A stretch of DNA of 5,576 nt from Actinomycetota bacterium (GTDB lineage: Bacteria > Actinomycetota > Acidimicrobiia > Acidimicrobiales > Ilumatobacteraceae): the NCBI GenBank assembly GCA_009705865.1, contig WLSJ01000105.1, positions 1 through 5,576 on the forward strand, written 5' to 3'. Shown here one piece after another: positions 1-5,267 of this stretch. Position 1 is the stretch's first letter, and each line of letters begins with the position of its first letter. The notes under the pieces were generated by a model. That model searched no databases and was not told where the DNA came from. It saw nothing but the letters and a program-made list of their open reading frames with translations. Made by a program: the position numbers and the translations under genes.

Positions 1-281
1 GTGATCTCTTCTGGGCCATAGCGGTAATTCGTATTGACCGGTACAAAACCTGCAAGATACGACGCAAAAGTTGTTTCCAAATACTCGGGACAGTTGTAGA
101 GGTAATGAGCAACTTTCGATTGACTACTTAAGCCGGCAGCCTTCATGTCAACAGCCAGCGCGTTTGAGCGCTGATGAAAATCACCCCACGAGTACACAAC
201 GTCACCAAATATTTGTGCCGGACGAGTTGGGTCTGCTTGCGCAATCCCCTTCCACATCACTCCGTAATTCCAAGTAACCAT
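1..281 (-). CDS. Acyl-CoA synthetase (AMP-binding, FadD-like), N-terminal part, cut by window edge
   Basis: Only the first 93 residues lie in the window; the gene runs off at base 1. Enzymes of this family (ANL superfamily) activate a carboxylic acid with ATP to an acyl-adenylate and then form the CoA thioester in the cytoplasm. The visible part matches the family's N-terminal pattern: SWGDFHQRSNALA (residues 31-43), HYLYNCPEYLET (59-70) and GFVPVNTNYRYGPEEI (78-93). The P-loop and the adenylation motifs lie outside, so the acid substrate cannot be judged. The ATG at 281 is preceded by a G-rich GGGGG seven nucleotides upstream, a modest ribosome site, and it gives the usual short lead-in (MVTWNYG). 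The gene is divergent from the small gene at 349. The family call is firm; the specific substrate is unknown. Confidence 0.9.
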   Translation of the reverse strand, partial: MVTWNYGVMWKGIAQADPTRPAQIFGDVVYSWGDFHQRSNALAVDMKAAGLSSQSKVAHYLYNCPEYLETTFASYLAGFVPVNTNYRYGPEEI

Positions 282-348
282 CTCTTTGCCCCCAAATAAG
301 TTCATATCGCCTCAGTGAACCGTAGCAACTACCCAGGACTCCCTGCGA
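282..348. promoter_or_regulatory. Divergent intergenic gap between acyl-CoA synthetase and small gene; weak promoter candidate
   Basis: This 67-bp gap must hold the start signals of both flanking genes unless the small plus-strand gene is transcribed from further left. On the minus strand a TTGCTA (327-322) followed after 16 nt by TATGAA (305-300) resembles -35 and -10 boxes and would give a leader of roughly 10-15 nt for the acyl-CoA synthetase. No equally good pair is seen on the plus strand. AGGA at 335-338 may be the ribosome site of the small gene. The boxes are imperfect and this is pattern reading only. Confidence 0.3.
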
Positions 349-609
349 GTGGGTTCGCCCGCCTACGCTTTGGCCGTGCGGACACTGACCAAGAAAGACA
401 TCGAGACTTTGATGTCAACATATGATGCTGATCCTGTCGGCAGTCTTTGTGTAGCAATAGGCGCCATGCTTGGTGAGTCAATAACCCAGTGGAGCGACTT
501 GATGACTCACTTGCCGCCTTCACTTGCACAATCACCAGAGCTGTCTCGCCAAGACATTGCTGCTATGGACTCGCTTGTAAAGCTTTTGGTGGAACGCAGA
601 ACGCTATAA
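349..609 (+). CDS. Small unrecognised protein (86 aa)
   Basis: I do not recognise this protein. It is predicted to be soluble and mostly helical, with no signal peptide, no clear membrane segment and a single cysteine. A central apolar stretch (SLCVAIGAMLG, about residues 32-42) is followed by a Trp-containing segment and a C-terminal helix ending in VKLLVERRTL. The GTG at 349 was chosen because AGGA (335-338) lies 10 nt upstream and the frame is closed by a TGA at 316-318; the ATG at 412 would give a shorter form of about 65 residues. It fills an otherwise empty 320-bp interval, its codon choice looks like that of its neighbours, and its stop overlaps the stop of the convergent phosphotransferase gene by 6 bp. 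This neat fit favours a real gene. No function is proposed. Confidence 0.6.
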   Translation: MGSPAYALAVRTLTKKDIETLMSTYDADPVGSLCVAIGAMLGESITQWSDLMTHLPPSLAQSPELSRQDIAAMDSLVKLLVERRTL

Positions 610-1662
610 GAGCGCCAGAGCGCCGTTTTCTATTCCTTGCAGAATGTGGCGTGTTGCCATCACTTCAAACATCTTGTCGCCACGGTCTGTTCTGCCCACA
701 ATTTGCGATGCAATAACAGCCATGATCAGCCCCGAGATTGCTTCTCTGCGGTAATGCGCTTTCACCCAATCATGATCAACGGCGTGTCCGTACGACTCGA
801 TGCCTGCAATGTATAGGTCAACCAGTTCCCATTCGTGCGTACGTCGATCAGGAGGCAACAGACCTGCACCAATGAAATACGCAAGGTCTCCTATGCCATT
901 TCCATGTCCCGGTGTCTGCCAATCAACAACAGAACAAGGAACTCCATTTGGAGTCGTAGCAAACAGCAAATTATCTAATCGATAGTCACCGTGAGTAACA
1001 GTGAACGGCTCATCCTTTGCCGCCACATACGCCGGAATCAAATTTTCAAGTTGATTCACAAAGTCAAGACCTGCTTGACCTGTTTCATTCACGATCGCGT
1101 CGGTATACAGAGCAAGGAATCCAGGTTTGAACAGTGAGTACAAGCCATGCAGTCGAGCACCGTCTTCTGCGTCTCGTCTTTGCATCCAGTCGATTTCAAA
1201 CAGGGTTTCGTCATTCCATCGTGGCCCATGCAGTCGACTCAATTCGATAACTGCGAGCCGGGCTTCTTCCACATTGCACCCTCGGATTTGGTCGCCTTGT
1301 TCTGATGGAGACATATCTTCCAACACAATGGCGATATCGCCATCTGCTTCATTCCAATCAGCGAAGTAACAACGTGGTTTACGTACATCAAGCGACGAAG
1401 CCACTTCGTTGTAAAACTTGACTTCGCGTTCATAGTTGCGCAAACCAATGCCAGTTGCCCTACTTGTCGGATCAGGCGATGCCATTTTCACAACGACGGA
1501 AGAAGGCACTGAGGGATCTTCAGATGTCAGTTCGTAGCGAAGATTCATTCCGACTTGGCCCTCGCCAATTCGTTTCGGAGAACTAGCAGTAACTGCAACC
1601 CCAAAAACCTCTCGCCAAAACTCAGAATCGATACTGTCTACGGTGTATTCCCTGTGTCCCAC
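604..1662 (-). CDS. APH-fold phosphotransferase, ecdysteroid-kinase-like / aminoglycoside phosphotransferase family
   Basis: This is a cytoplasmic ATP-dependent kinase of the protein-kinase-like APH fold, 352 aa from the chosen start and of normal length. Visible elements are a nucleotide loop RIGEGQVGMN (31-40), a likely ATP lysine in VVVKMAS (K59), Glu residues in the helix NYEREVKFYNEV (76-87), a hinge region IVLEDMS (112-118), the catalytic loop HGDYRLDN (224-231, Asp226 and Asn231), and the metal-binding Asp247 in VVDWQ. The following GIGDLAYFIGAGL is typical of the CHK/ecdysteroid-kinase-like branch common in actinobacteria, so the substrate is probably a small hydroxylated metabolite and drug resistance should not be inferred. 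The frame stays open to 1803, but that would run 93 bp into the divergent SURF1 gene. The GTG at 1662, with a weak GGTAAG upstream, keeps the genes apart. The exact start is uncertain; the family is not. Confidence 0.88.
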   Translation of the reverse strand: MGHREYTVDSIDSEFWREVFGVAVTASSPKRIGEGQVGMNLRYELTSEDPSVPSSVVVKMASPDPTSRATGIGLRNYEREVKFYNEVASSLDVRKPRCYFADWNEADGDIAIVLEDMSPSEQGDQIRGCNVEEARLAVIELSRLHGPRWNDETLFEIDWMQRRDAEDGARLHGLYSLFKPGFLALYTDAIVNETGQAGLDFVNQLENLIPAYVAAKDEPFTVTHGDYRLDNLLFATTPNGVPCSVVDWQTPGHGNGIGDLAYFIGAGLLPPDRRTHEWELVDLYIAGIESYGHAVDHDWVKAHYRREAISGLIMAVIASQIVGRTDRGDKMFEVMATRHILQGIENGALALL

Positions 1663-1710
1663 GCCACTTACCGTAGTCGTAATTGCAAGCGCCGATAGTG
1701 TTGCAAGCGC
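1663..1710. promoter_or_regulatory. Divergent intergenic region of phosphotransferase and SURF1, candidate operator and promoters
   Basis: Only 48 bp separate the two divergent starts. No Shine-Dalgarno sequence precedes the SURF1 ATG, which fits a leaderless transcript, a common form in actinobacteria. A TAGTGT (1696-1701), ending 9 nt before the ATG, could act as a degenerate -10 box for such a transcript, but no -35 box sits at a good distance. The region is dominated by the direct repeat annotated separately. A regulator bound there would cover the SURF1 start and could affect both genes; this is inference. Confidence 0.35.
1683..1710. repeat. Perfect 10-bp direct repeat TTGCAAGCGC, two copies, period 18 bp
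   Basis: Copies lie at 1683-1692 and 1701-1710, separated by CGATAGTG. Each begins with the palindromic hexamer TTGCAA. The second copy ends directly at the SURF1 ATG. Position, spacing near two helical turns and perfect identity make it a candidate operator. Against this, the period is a multiple of three, and the minus-strand frame through here would read as repeated Ala-Leu-Ala, so an origin by duplication of coding sequence cannot be excluded. Confidence 0.6.
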
Positions 1711-2460
1711 ATGGTGCGCAAACTGCTTTCTCCTCGTTGGATTCTGACTCATGTCGGAGTTGCAGCGCTTGTCTTCCTGATGCTCAGTTTGGGATTTTGG
1801 CAACTGCGCCGCCTTGACGAAAAGAAGGCGTTTAATGAAGTTCTACGAACACATACTGCGACTCCGATACAAACTCTTGAGCAGGCTGTCCCCGCCACAT
1901 GGAATCAATCAACCAGCGAATGGTTGCGCGTGCGCATTACAGGAACTTACGACGCCACAAAGGCAGTCACCATTATCAACCGCTCTCAAGATGGGTCAGC
2001 TGGGTTTGACTCTGTGGTTCCCTTCACGTCGACGAACAACAGAACAATCCTTATAAACCGTGGATTCGTGCCTCTAGCAATGGCGGTACCCGCAGTACCC
2101 GCGGGACAACTAGAAATCGCCGGATATCTTCGCGCATCTCAATCACGTAGTGCGCTCGGACCCATTGACTCAACAGCCGTAGGCAACACAGAGTTTCAGC
2201 GTTTTGATGTTCCGCTCATCTCTGCATATGTCGGCGGCACTGTCGAACCAATGTTTGTGCAACTGATTAAGGAATCCCCTGCTCCATCATCACAATGGCC
2301 AGCCAAAGTTGCACTGCCACCACTAGATAATGGCCCACATTTGTCGTACGCGTTGCAGTGGTTTTTCTTTAGCTTGGTAGCACTAACGGCATGGGTAATT
2401 GTGGTACGACGTAAAGTCGTAGAAATTAGTGCTTCAACTCAAGAGCAAACATCCGCCTAA
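1711..2460 (+). CDS. surf1: SURF1 family cytochrome c oxidase assembly protein
   Basis: SURF1 proteins are inner-membrane factors that help build aa3-type cytochrome c oxidase, probably in handling heme a for subunit I. The 249-aa product has the whole family layout: a short cytoplasmic N-terminus, a first membrane helix at about 11-29 leading into GFWQLRRLDEK (28-38), a long extracytoplasmic domain with ITGTYD (76-81) and ILINRGFVP (113-121), the closing motif PHLSYALQWFFF (209-220) that starts the second membrane helix (about 211-232), and a basic end VVRRK (231-235). The ATG at 1711 gives the standard actinobacterial start (MVRKLLSPRWIL) and an in-frame TAG at 1696-1698 forbids any longer form. 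No cox, ctaA or ctaB gene is visible beside it. Its last 35 bp overlap the convergent MBL gene. The call is firm. Confidence 0.95.
   Translation: MVRKLLSPRWILTHVGVAALVFLMLSLGFWQLRRLDEKKAFNEVLRTHTATPIQTLEQAVPATWNQSTSEWLRVRITGTYDATKAVTIINRSQDGSAGFDSVVPFTSTNNRTILINRGFVPLAMAVPAVPAGQLEIAGYLRASQSRSALGPIDSTAVGNTEFQRFDVPLISAYVGGTVEPMFVQLIKESPAPSSQWPAKVALPPLDNGPHLSYALQWFFFSLVALTAWVIVVRRKVVEISASTQEQTSA
2086..2103 (+). repeat. 9-bp tandem duplication inside SURF1 (Val-Pro-Ala twice)
   Basis: GTACCCGCA at 2086-2094 is followed at once by GTACCCGCG at 2095-2103, encoding VPAVPA (about residues 126-131) just after the INRGFVP motif. It is in frame and harmless to the reading frame, probably a small slippage event in a variable loop of the extracytoplasmic domain. 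Confidence 0.55.
2426..2460. other. Convergent 35-bp gene overlap without visible terminator
   Basis: The 3' ends of the plus-strand SURF1 gene (TAA at 2458-2460) and the minus-strand MBL gene (TAA at 2428-2426) overlap. The stretch codes for the C-terminal tails on both strands (ISASTQEQTSA versus the MFALELKH side). No GC-rich hairpin with a T-run is seen on either strand nearby. Confidence 0.85.
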
Positions 2461-3355
2461 ATTGCTCTACAACATCAGGACTCTTATGAGTCGTGTTCAA
2501 TGTTCGGTAGACGGTGTCGACATTGACAGCAAGTCGGCCAAATTCACCCCACTTTTCAAATCCATTGAGAGCTATGTCTCGCGCTGCATCCCACGCGTCC
2601 ATGCCGCCATTAAAACGCTCGGTGGCTTCATCTTGTACAAATGTTAAGTAGTCACGTATTGCAGTGACGCCAGCTTTGTCTGTTAACGGACCATGACCCG
2701 GAACAATGTGGTCGACATCAGTGGCACAAATCAGATCGCAAGCGGCTATCCAATTGTCGAGCGGGCCCACCCAGACGACCGGCGTGCCACCAATGAACAA
2801 GATGTCACCGGTGTACACAGTCTTTGCATCTGGCACAAACACCAAAGTGTCACCCTGAGTATGCGCTGGTCCCACTTCAACTAATTCAATGGCTCGGCCA
2901 CCAACTTCGAAATTGTAGGTACCGGTAAAGGTTGTTGTTGGCAAGACTGGGGTGATTCCTTCAAAATCAAACTCACCAAAGAAATGGCGAAAGAGATCAC
3001 CAATTTCACCCGGAGCACTGTTGAGCGCCGCCAACATCGCAGGTGGAACTTCAGCCATCTCGTGAGCGGTTGCAGCCGAAGCAACAATGTTTGCGCCAAC
3101 CACTAATTCGTTTCCGTAATAGTGATCTCCATTTGCGTGTGTATTGACAACTGTGGAAATCGGTGCCCCACGCGTGACCGTTGACATTGAATCAAGCATG
3201 CGCTGGGTGATCTTCAGATCAAAAAGGGTGTCCACTAATAGTGAAGCGCCATCTCCCACAATCAAGCCGGCATTTGACCAACCCCATCCACCATCTGGCT
3301 GCAAATATGCATGACAGCCATCACCAAGTTCATGAAGCCCCAACGTGTAGTTCAT
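2426..3355 (-). CDS. MBL-fold metallo-hydrolase with HANGDH metal motif
   Basis: This 309-aa protein has the metallo-beta-lactamase fold: N-terminal strands with NAGLIVGDGASLLVDTLFD (28-46), the metal motif NTHANGDHYYGN (71-82; His73, Asn75, Asp77, His78), GPAHTQGDT (162-170, His165), VYTGDILF (180-187, Asp184) and HIVPGHGPL (216-224, His221). Asn75 stands where the HxHxDH motif has its second His, so one Zn1 ligand is changed while the Zn2 set (Asp77, His78, His221) is intact. I believe this variant recurs in a hydrolase subgroup, but I cannot check it here. There is no signal peptide, so it is probably cytoplasmic. The substrate is unknown; thioester or lactone hydrolysis is possible. The ATG at 3355 overlaps the stop of the upstream GMC gene as ATGA and has its own AGGAGA, so it is probably translationally coupled; the upstream in-frame extension to 3424 is rejected. 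Confidence 0.9.
   Translation of the reverse strand: MNYTLGLHELGDGCHAYLQPDGGWGWSNAGLIVGDGASLLVDTLFDLKITQRMLDSMSTVTRGAPISTVVNTHANGDHYYGNELVVGANIVASAATAHEMAEVPPAMLAALNSAPGEIGDLFRHFFGEFDFEGITPVLPTTTFTGTYNFEVGGRAIELVEVGPAHTQGDTLVFVPDAKTVYTGDILFIGGTPVVWVGPLDNWIAACDLICATDVDHIVPGHGPLTDKAGVTAIRDYLTFVQDEATERFNGGMDAWDAARDIALNGFEKWGEFGRLAVNVDTVYRTLNTTHKSPDVVEQFRRMFALELKH
3352..3355 (-). other. ATGA start-stop overlap coupling GMC and MBL genes
   Basis: The minus strand reads ATGA: the ATG (3355-3353) starts the MBL gene and the TGA (3354-3352) ends the GMC gene. Such an overlap usually marks translational coupling and near-equal output of two partner proteins. Confidence 0.9.
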
Positions 3356-4596
3356 ACCAATGTCTCTCCTAATGCTCTGGCGATCCGTGATGCTTCGATG
3401 ACCACTGGACCAGCCGGCGTACATGAAGGCACACTCTGCAATATAGACGCATCTGCAATGTAGAGATTGCTGATACCGCGCACCATTCCGCCATCATCCA
3501 CGATGCCGTGACACGACGATGTCGCGTGAGACACCAATGCCACATGCTCATATATCCATTCATCAAGAGAGGCATTGTTCATCGCTACGAGATCATCGAC
3601 TCCATGTCCCTCTTCGTCAATGAGCACTTCATGCGCAATTTTTGTGAATGCCTCGCTCGTGGCGGTGGAGATGAGTTCTCGAACCGCTTCTCGCATCGCG
3701 ACACGATCTCGCAGTGTTGCCAACATATTGAAGTCACTATGCATGGCCGTGCTTGAGCGCCACACAGCTCCTCGCGAATCGGGGTTCAACAAAGACACTG
3801 AGAGAAGCCCCAATGACCGATCTTCGAATGACGCTCTTTCGTATGCCACGGTCAACAATTCTGCTCCTGATGAGGTTGTACTCTCACGCACAACCGATGC
3901 ATCAAATCGATACGGGATGCTTTCGCGCAATCTCACTCCGAACGTGACTGTTGGGTGATTCTGTAACCCGTCACCAATACCTGGCACTGACCTCTCTAAT
4001 GAAGAATGCAACATTATGGACGGAGTCAGAAGTGCGCCGGCACTCAAAATGAAAACAGATCCCTCTACTGCTTCACTAGCAGTATGAGCAACCGTAATTT
4101 TGCGCTGTGAATGGTCAAGATACGACACAGCGTCAGTTACAACAGACACACGACCTTCATCTACTAAATGTTGCACTGCACGACCAGGATTCCAACGCCC
4201 GCCATTCCACCACAATCGACTGTGACGACCAGACTCAGTCAGCAAGGCCTTACCCATCTGGCCGCAATCTGCATCTGTGGCCATCCTGGTTAAACCCTCA
4301 AGAAAAGGTGGCGCTTCCCCTGTGAGCAATAAGCCGTTAATGGCGCTACCGCCACCTAATGAGCGGGCTTGAACATAGGGCTTTTCGATTCCGCCATCAA
4401 CCAATGTCGTTTCAATAGTGGTATGTATTTGTTCGTTGCTGAGATGATCAAAGAATTTTTCGTCATCATCGTGTTGGCTGATAGGACCAGGTTCAACTAA
4501 GACAATTGGGAAAGAAGTTAGTGATGCAAGAGTGGAAACAACTGTGCATCCAGCAGTCCCGCCGCCAATCACAACTATTGGCAAATGGGTATTCAT
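3352..4596 (-). CDS. Short GMC-family FAD oxidoreductase, MftG-like
   Basis: GMC enzymes are FAD-dependent alcohol oxidases or dehydrogenases. The 414-aa product starts with the dinucleotide fold VVIGGGTAGC (8-17) and the ribose-binding Glu35 (VLVEPGP), followed by the GMC signature RSLGGGSAING (79-89), ILSAGALLTPSIML (183-196), GIGDGLQNHP (206-215), NPDSRGAV (271-278) and the C-terminal FAD motif VRGISNLYIADASIL (372-386). His357 in HATSSC fits the first catalytic His. At the place of the second His/Asn the protein reads SCTPAGPVV, with Ala395. It is shorter than the usual 480-580 aa, mainly in the substrate part. Layout and motif wording resemble MftG of mycofactocin systems, which in mycobacteria passes electrons from mycofactocinol toward respiration; no mft gene is in the window, so the symbol is withheld. 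It starts 2 nt after the phosphatase stop and overlaps the MBL start by 4 nt. Confidence 0.87.
   Translation of the reverse strand: MNTHLPIVVIGGGTAGCTVVSTLASLTSFPIVLVEPGPISQHDDDEKFFDHLSNEQIHTTIETTLVDGGIEKPYVQARSLGGGSAINGLLLTGEAPPFLEGLTRMATDADCGQMGKALLTESGRHSRLWWNGGRWNPGRAVQHLVDEGRVSVVTDAVSYLDHSQRKITVAHTASEAVEGSVFILSAGALLTPSIMLHSSLERSVPGIGDGLQNHPTVTFGVRLRESIPYRFDASVVRESTTSSGAELLTVAYERASFEDRSLGLLSVSLLNPDSRGAVWRSSTAMHSDFNMLATLRDRVAMREAVRELISTATSEAFTKIAHEVLIDEEGHGVDDLVAMNNASLDEWIYEHVALVSHATSSCHGIVDDGGMVRGISNLYIADASILQSVPSCTPAGPVVIEASRIARALGETLV
3365..3370 (-). promoter_or_regulatory. Ribosome binding site of the MBL gene
   Basis: AGGAGA on the minus strand, 9 nt before the ATG at 3355 and inside the last codons of the GMC gene. 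It decides the MBL start against the longer in-frame ORF beginning at 3424. Confidence 0.75.
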
Positions 4597-4598
4597 TT

Positions 4599-5255
4599 TT
4601 ATTGCTCCGATGTATCGCGAGAGAGTGGTGGAATTAGAGCTGACAAATGAGCGGCATCGTTATACCGAATCAGACGCCATTTGCTTCCTTGCACATGCTG
4701 CAATTCAGTCAACGATGTATTGACGGTCTGCAGTTCGAATTTGCCGGTTTGATGCATGTGCAACGTATGTCTGAGCACGGCATCAACTACCCCGCCGTGA
4801 CAGGCCACAACAACAGTGCCACCCTCGTTTTTTCGAACAGTGTCGCGCAATGTATTAATGATTCGCGTATGAAACTGCCCCACTGTTTCCCCACCAGGAA
4901 ACACAATTTCATCTGGGTCGCTCCATGTTGGCTCACCAAACTTCGCAACGTAGGCGTCGTACGTGATTCCGTCAAGGTCTGGGCCTGGATCATGTTCTCC
5001 CCAACCCGCCTCAACAGTGATGGGCATCGAACCAAGTGCAGGAGCGATGATTTGAGCAGTTTCAACGGCGCGAGGAAAATTACTGGAATACAGAGCAGTT
5101 GCCGAAACGTCTCGTCCAGAAATCAATCGGTCACGCAATGCCTCCACCTGAATTCGGCCAAAATCTGTGAGGCCAGTGCACGTACGTGAGCCTCCGATAA
5201 AGCGCTCTACAGTTGCTCGAGATTCACCATGTCGAATAAGCACAAGGCGGGTCAT
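4599..5255 (-). CDS. Histidine phosphatase superfamily protein (phosphoglycerate-mutase-like)
   Basis: A cytoplasmic phosphohydrolase of the RHG superfamily, 218 aa from the ATG. The phosphohistidine motif LIRHGES (6-12, His9), SSNFPRAVETAQ (57-68, Arg62), the acid/base Glu87 in GWGEHDPG and the second His153 in VVVACHGGVVD are all present, as are NTSLTEL (179-185) and YNDAAHL (198-204). The N-terminal and middle signatures of true cofactor-dependent phosphoglycerate mutase are lacking, so a phosphatase acting on a small phosphorylated metabolite is more likely than a glycolytic mutase; the substrate is unknown. The ATG at 5255 is preferred over a GTG at 5261 (220 aa); neither has a clear Shine-Dalgarno sequence, so coupling to the VWA gene just upstream is likely. 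It sits second in the four-gene operon. Confidence 0.9.
   Translation of the reverse strand: MTRLVLIRHGESRATVERFIGGSRTCTGLTDFGRIQVEALRDRLISGRDVSATALYSSNFPRAVETAQIIAPALGSMPITVEAGWGEHDPGPDLDGITYDAYVAKFGEPTWSDPDEIVFPGGETVGQFHTRIINTLRDTVRKNEGGTVVVACHGGVVDAVLRHTLHMHQTGKFELQTVNTSLTELQHVQGSKWRLIRYNDAAHLSALIPPLSRDTSEQ
4605..4608 (-). promoter_or_regulatory. Ribosome binding site of the GMC gene
   Basis: GGAG on the minus strand, 8 nt before the ATG at 4596, lying inside the last codons of the phosphatase gene. It supports the chosen GMC start, which places the FAD fold directly at the N-terminus as expected. Confidence 0.7.
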
Positions 5256-5267
5256 TGACACAATGAC
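5251..5267 (-). repeat. 7-bp perfect inverted repeat over the phosphatase start
   Basis: GTCATTG and CAATGAC flank a 3-nt loop (ACA on the plus strand). On the minus-strand mRNA the hairpin begins directly after the VWA stop TGA and contains the phosphatase ATG in its 3' arm. It could hold the start codon closed until ribosomes finishing the VWA gene open it. The length is not beyond chance for a window of this size. Confidence 0.45.

Noticed and set aside
156..173. CAGCGC/GCGCTG inverted repeat with 6-nt loop
   Set aside because: Lies inside well-matched acyl-CoA synthetase coding sequence; a 6-bp stem is expected by chance.
612..629. GCGC-CAGA-GCGC followed by CGTTTT as terminator of the small gene
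   Set aside because: A 4-bp stem is too short, the T-run is only four bases, and it is within the kinase C-terminal codons.
604..1662. Antibiotic (aminoglycoside) resistance gene
   Set aside because: The APH fold is shared by many metabolic kinases; length and the GIGDLAYFIG wording fit the ecdysteroid-kinase-like branch, and nothing nearby suggests a resistance island.
2479..2492. GACTC-TTAT-GAGTC hairpin just after the SURF1 stop as terminator
   Set aside because: Only 5 bp of stem, no T-run after it, and it lies inside the MBL coding region.
3356..3424. N-terminal extension of the MBL gene to 3424
   Set aside because: It would overlap the GMC C-terminal FAD region by over 70 bp; the ATG at 3355 has AGGAGA and an ATGA overlap and begins where the family does.
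3575..3958. 127-aa plus-strand open frame
   Set aside because: Antisense shadow of the GMC gene, with low-complexity Ser/Arg/Thr-rich translation and no family features.
4647..5189. 180-aa plus-strand open frame
   Set aside because: It lies entirely antisense to the histidine phosphatase, whose catalytic motifs are complete, and its translation shows no recognisable domain.
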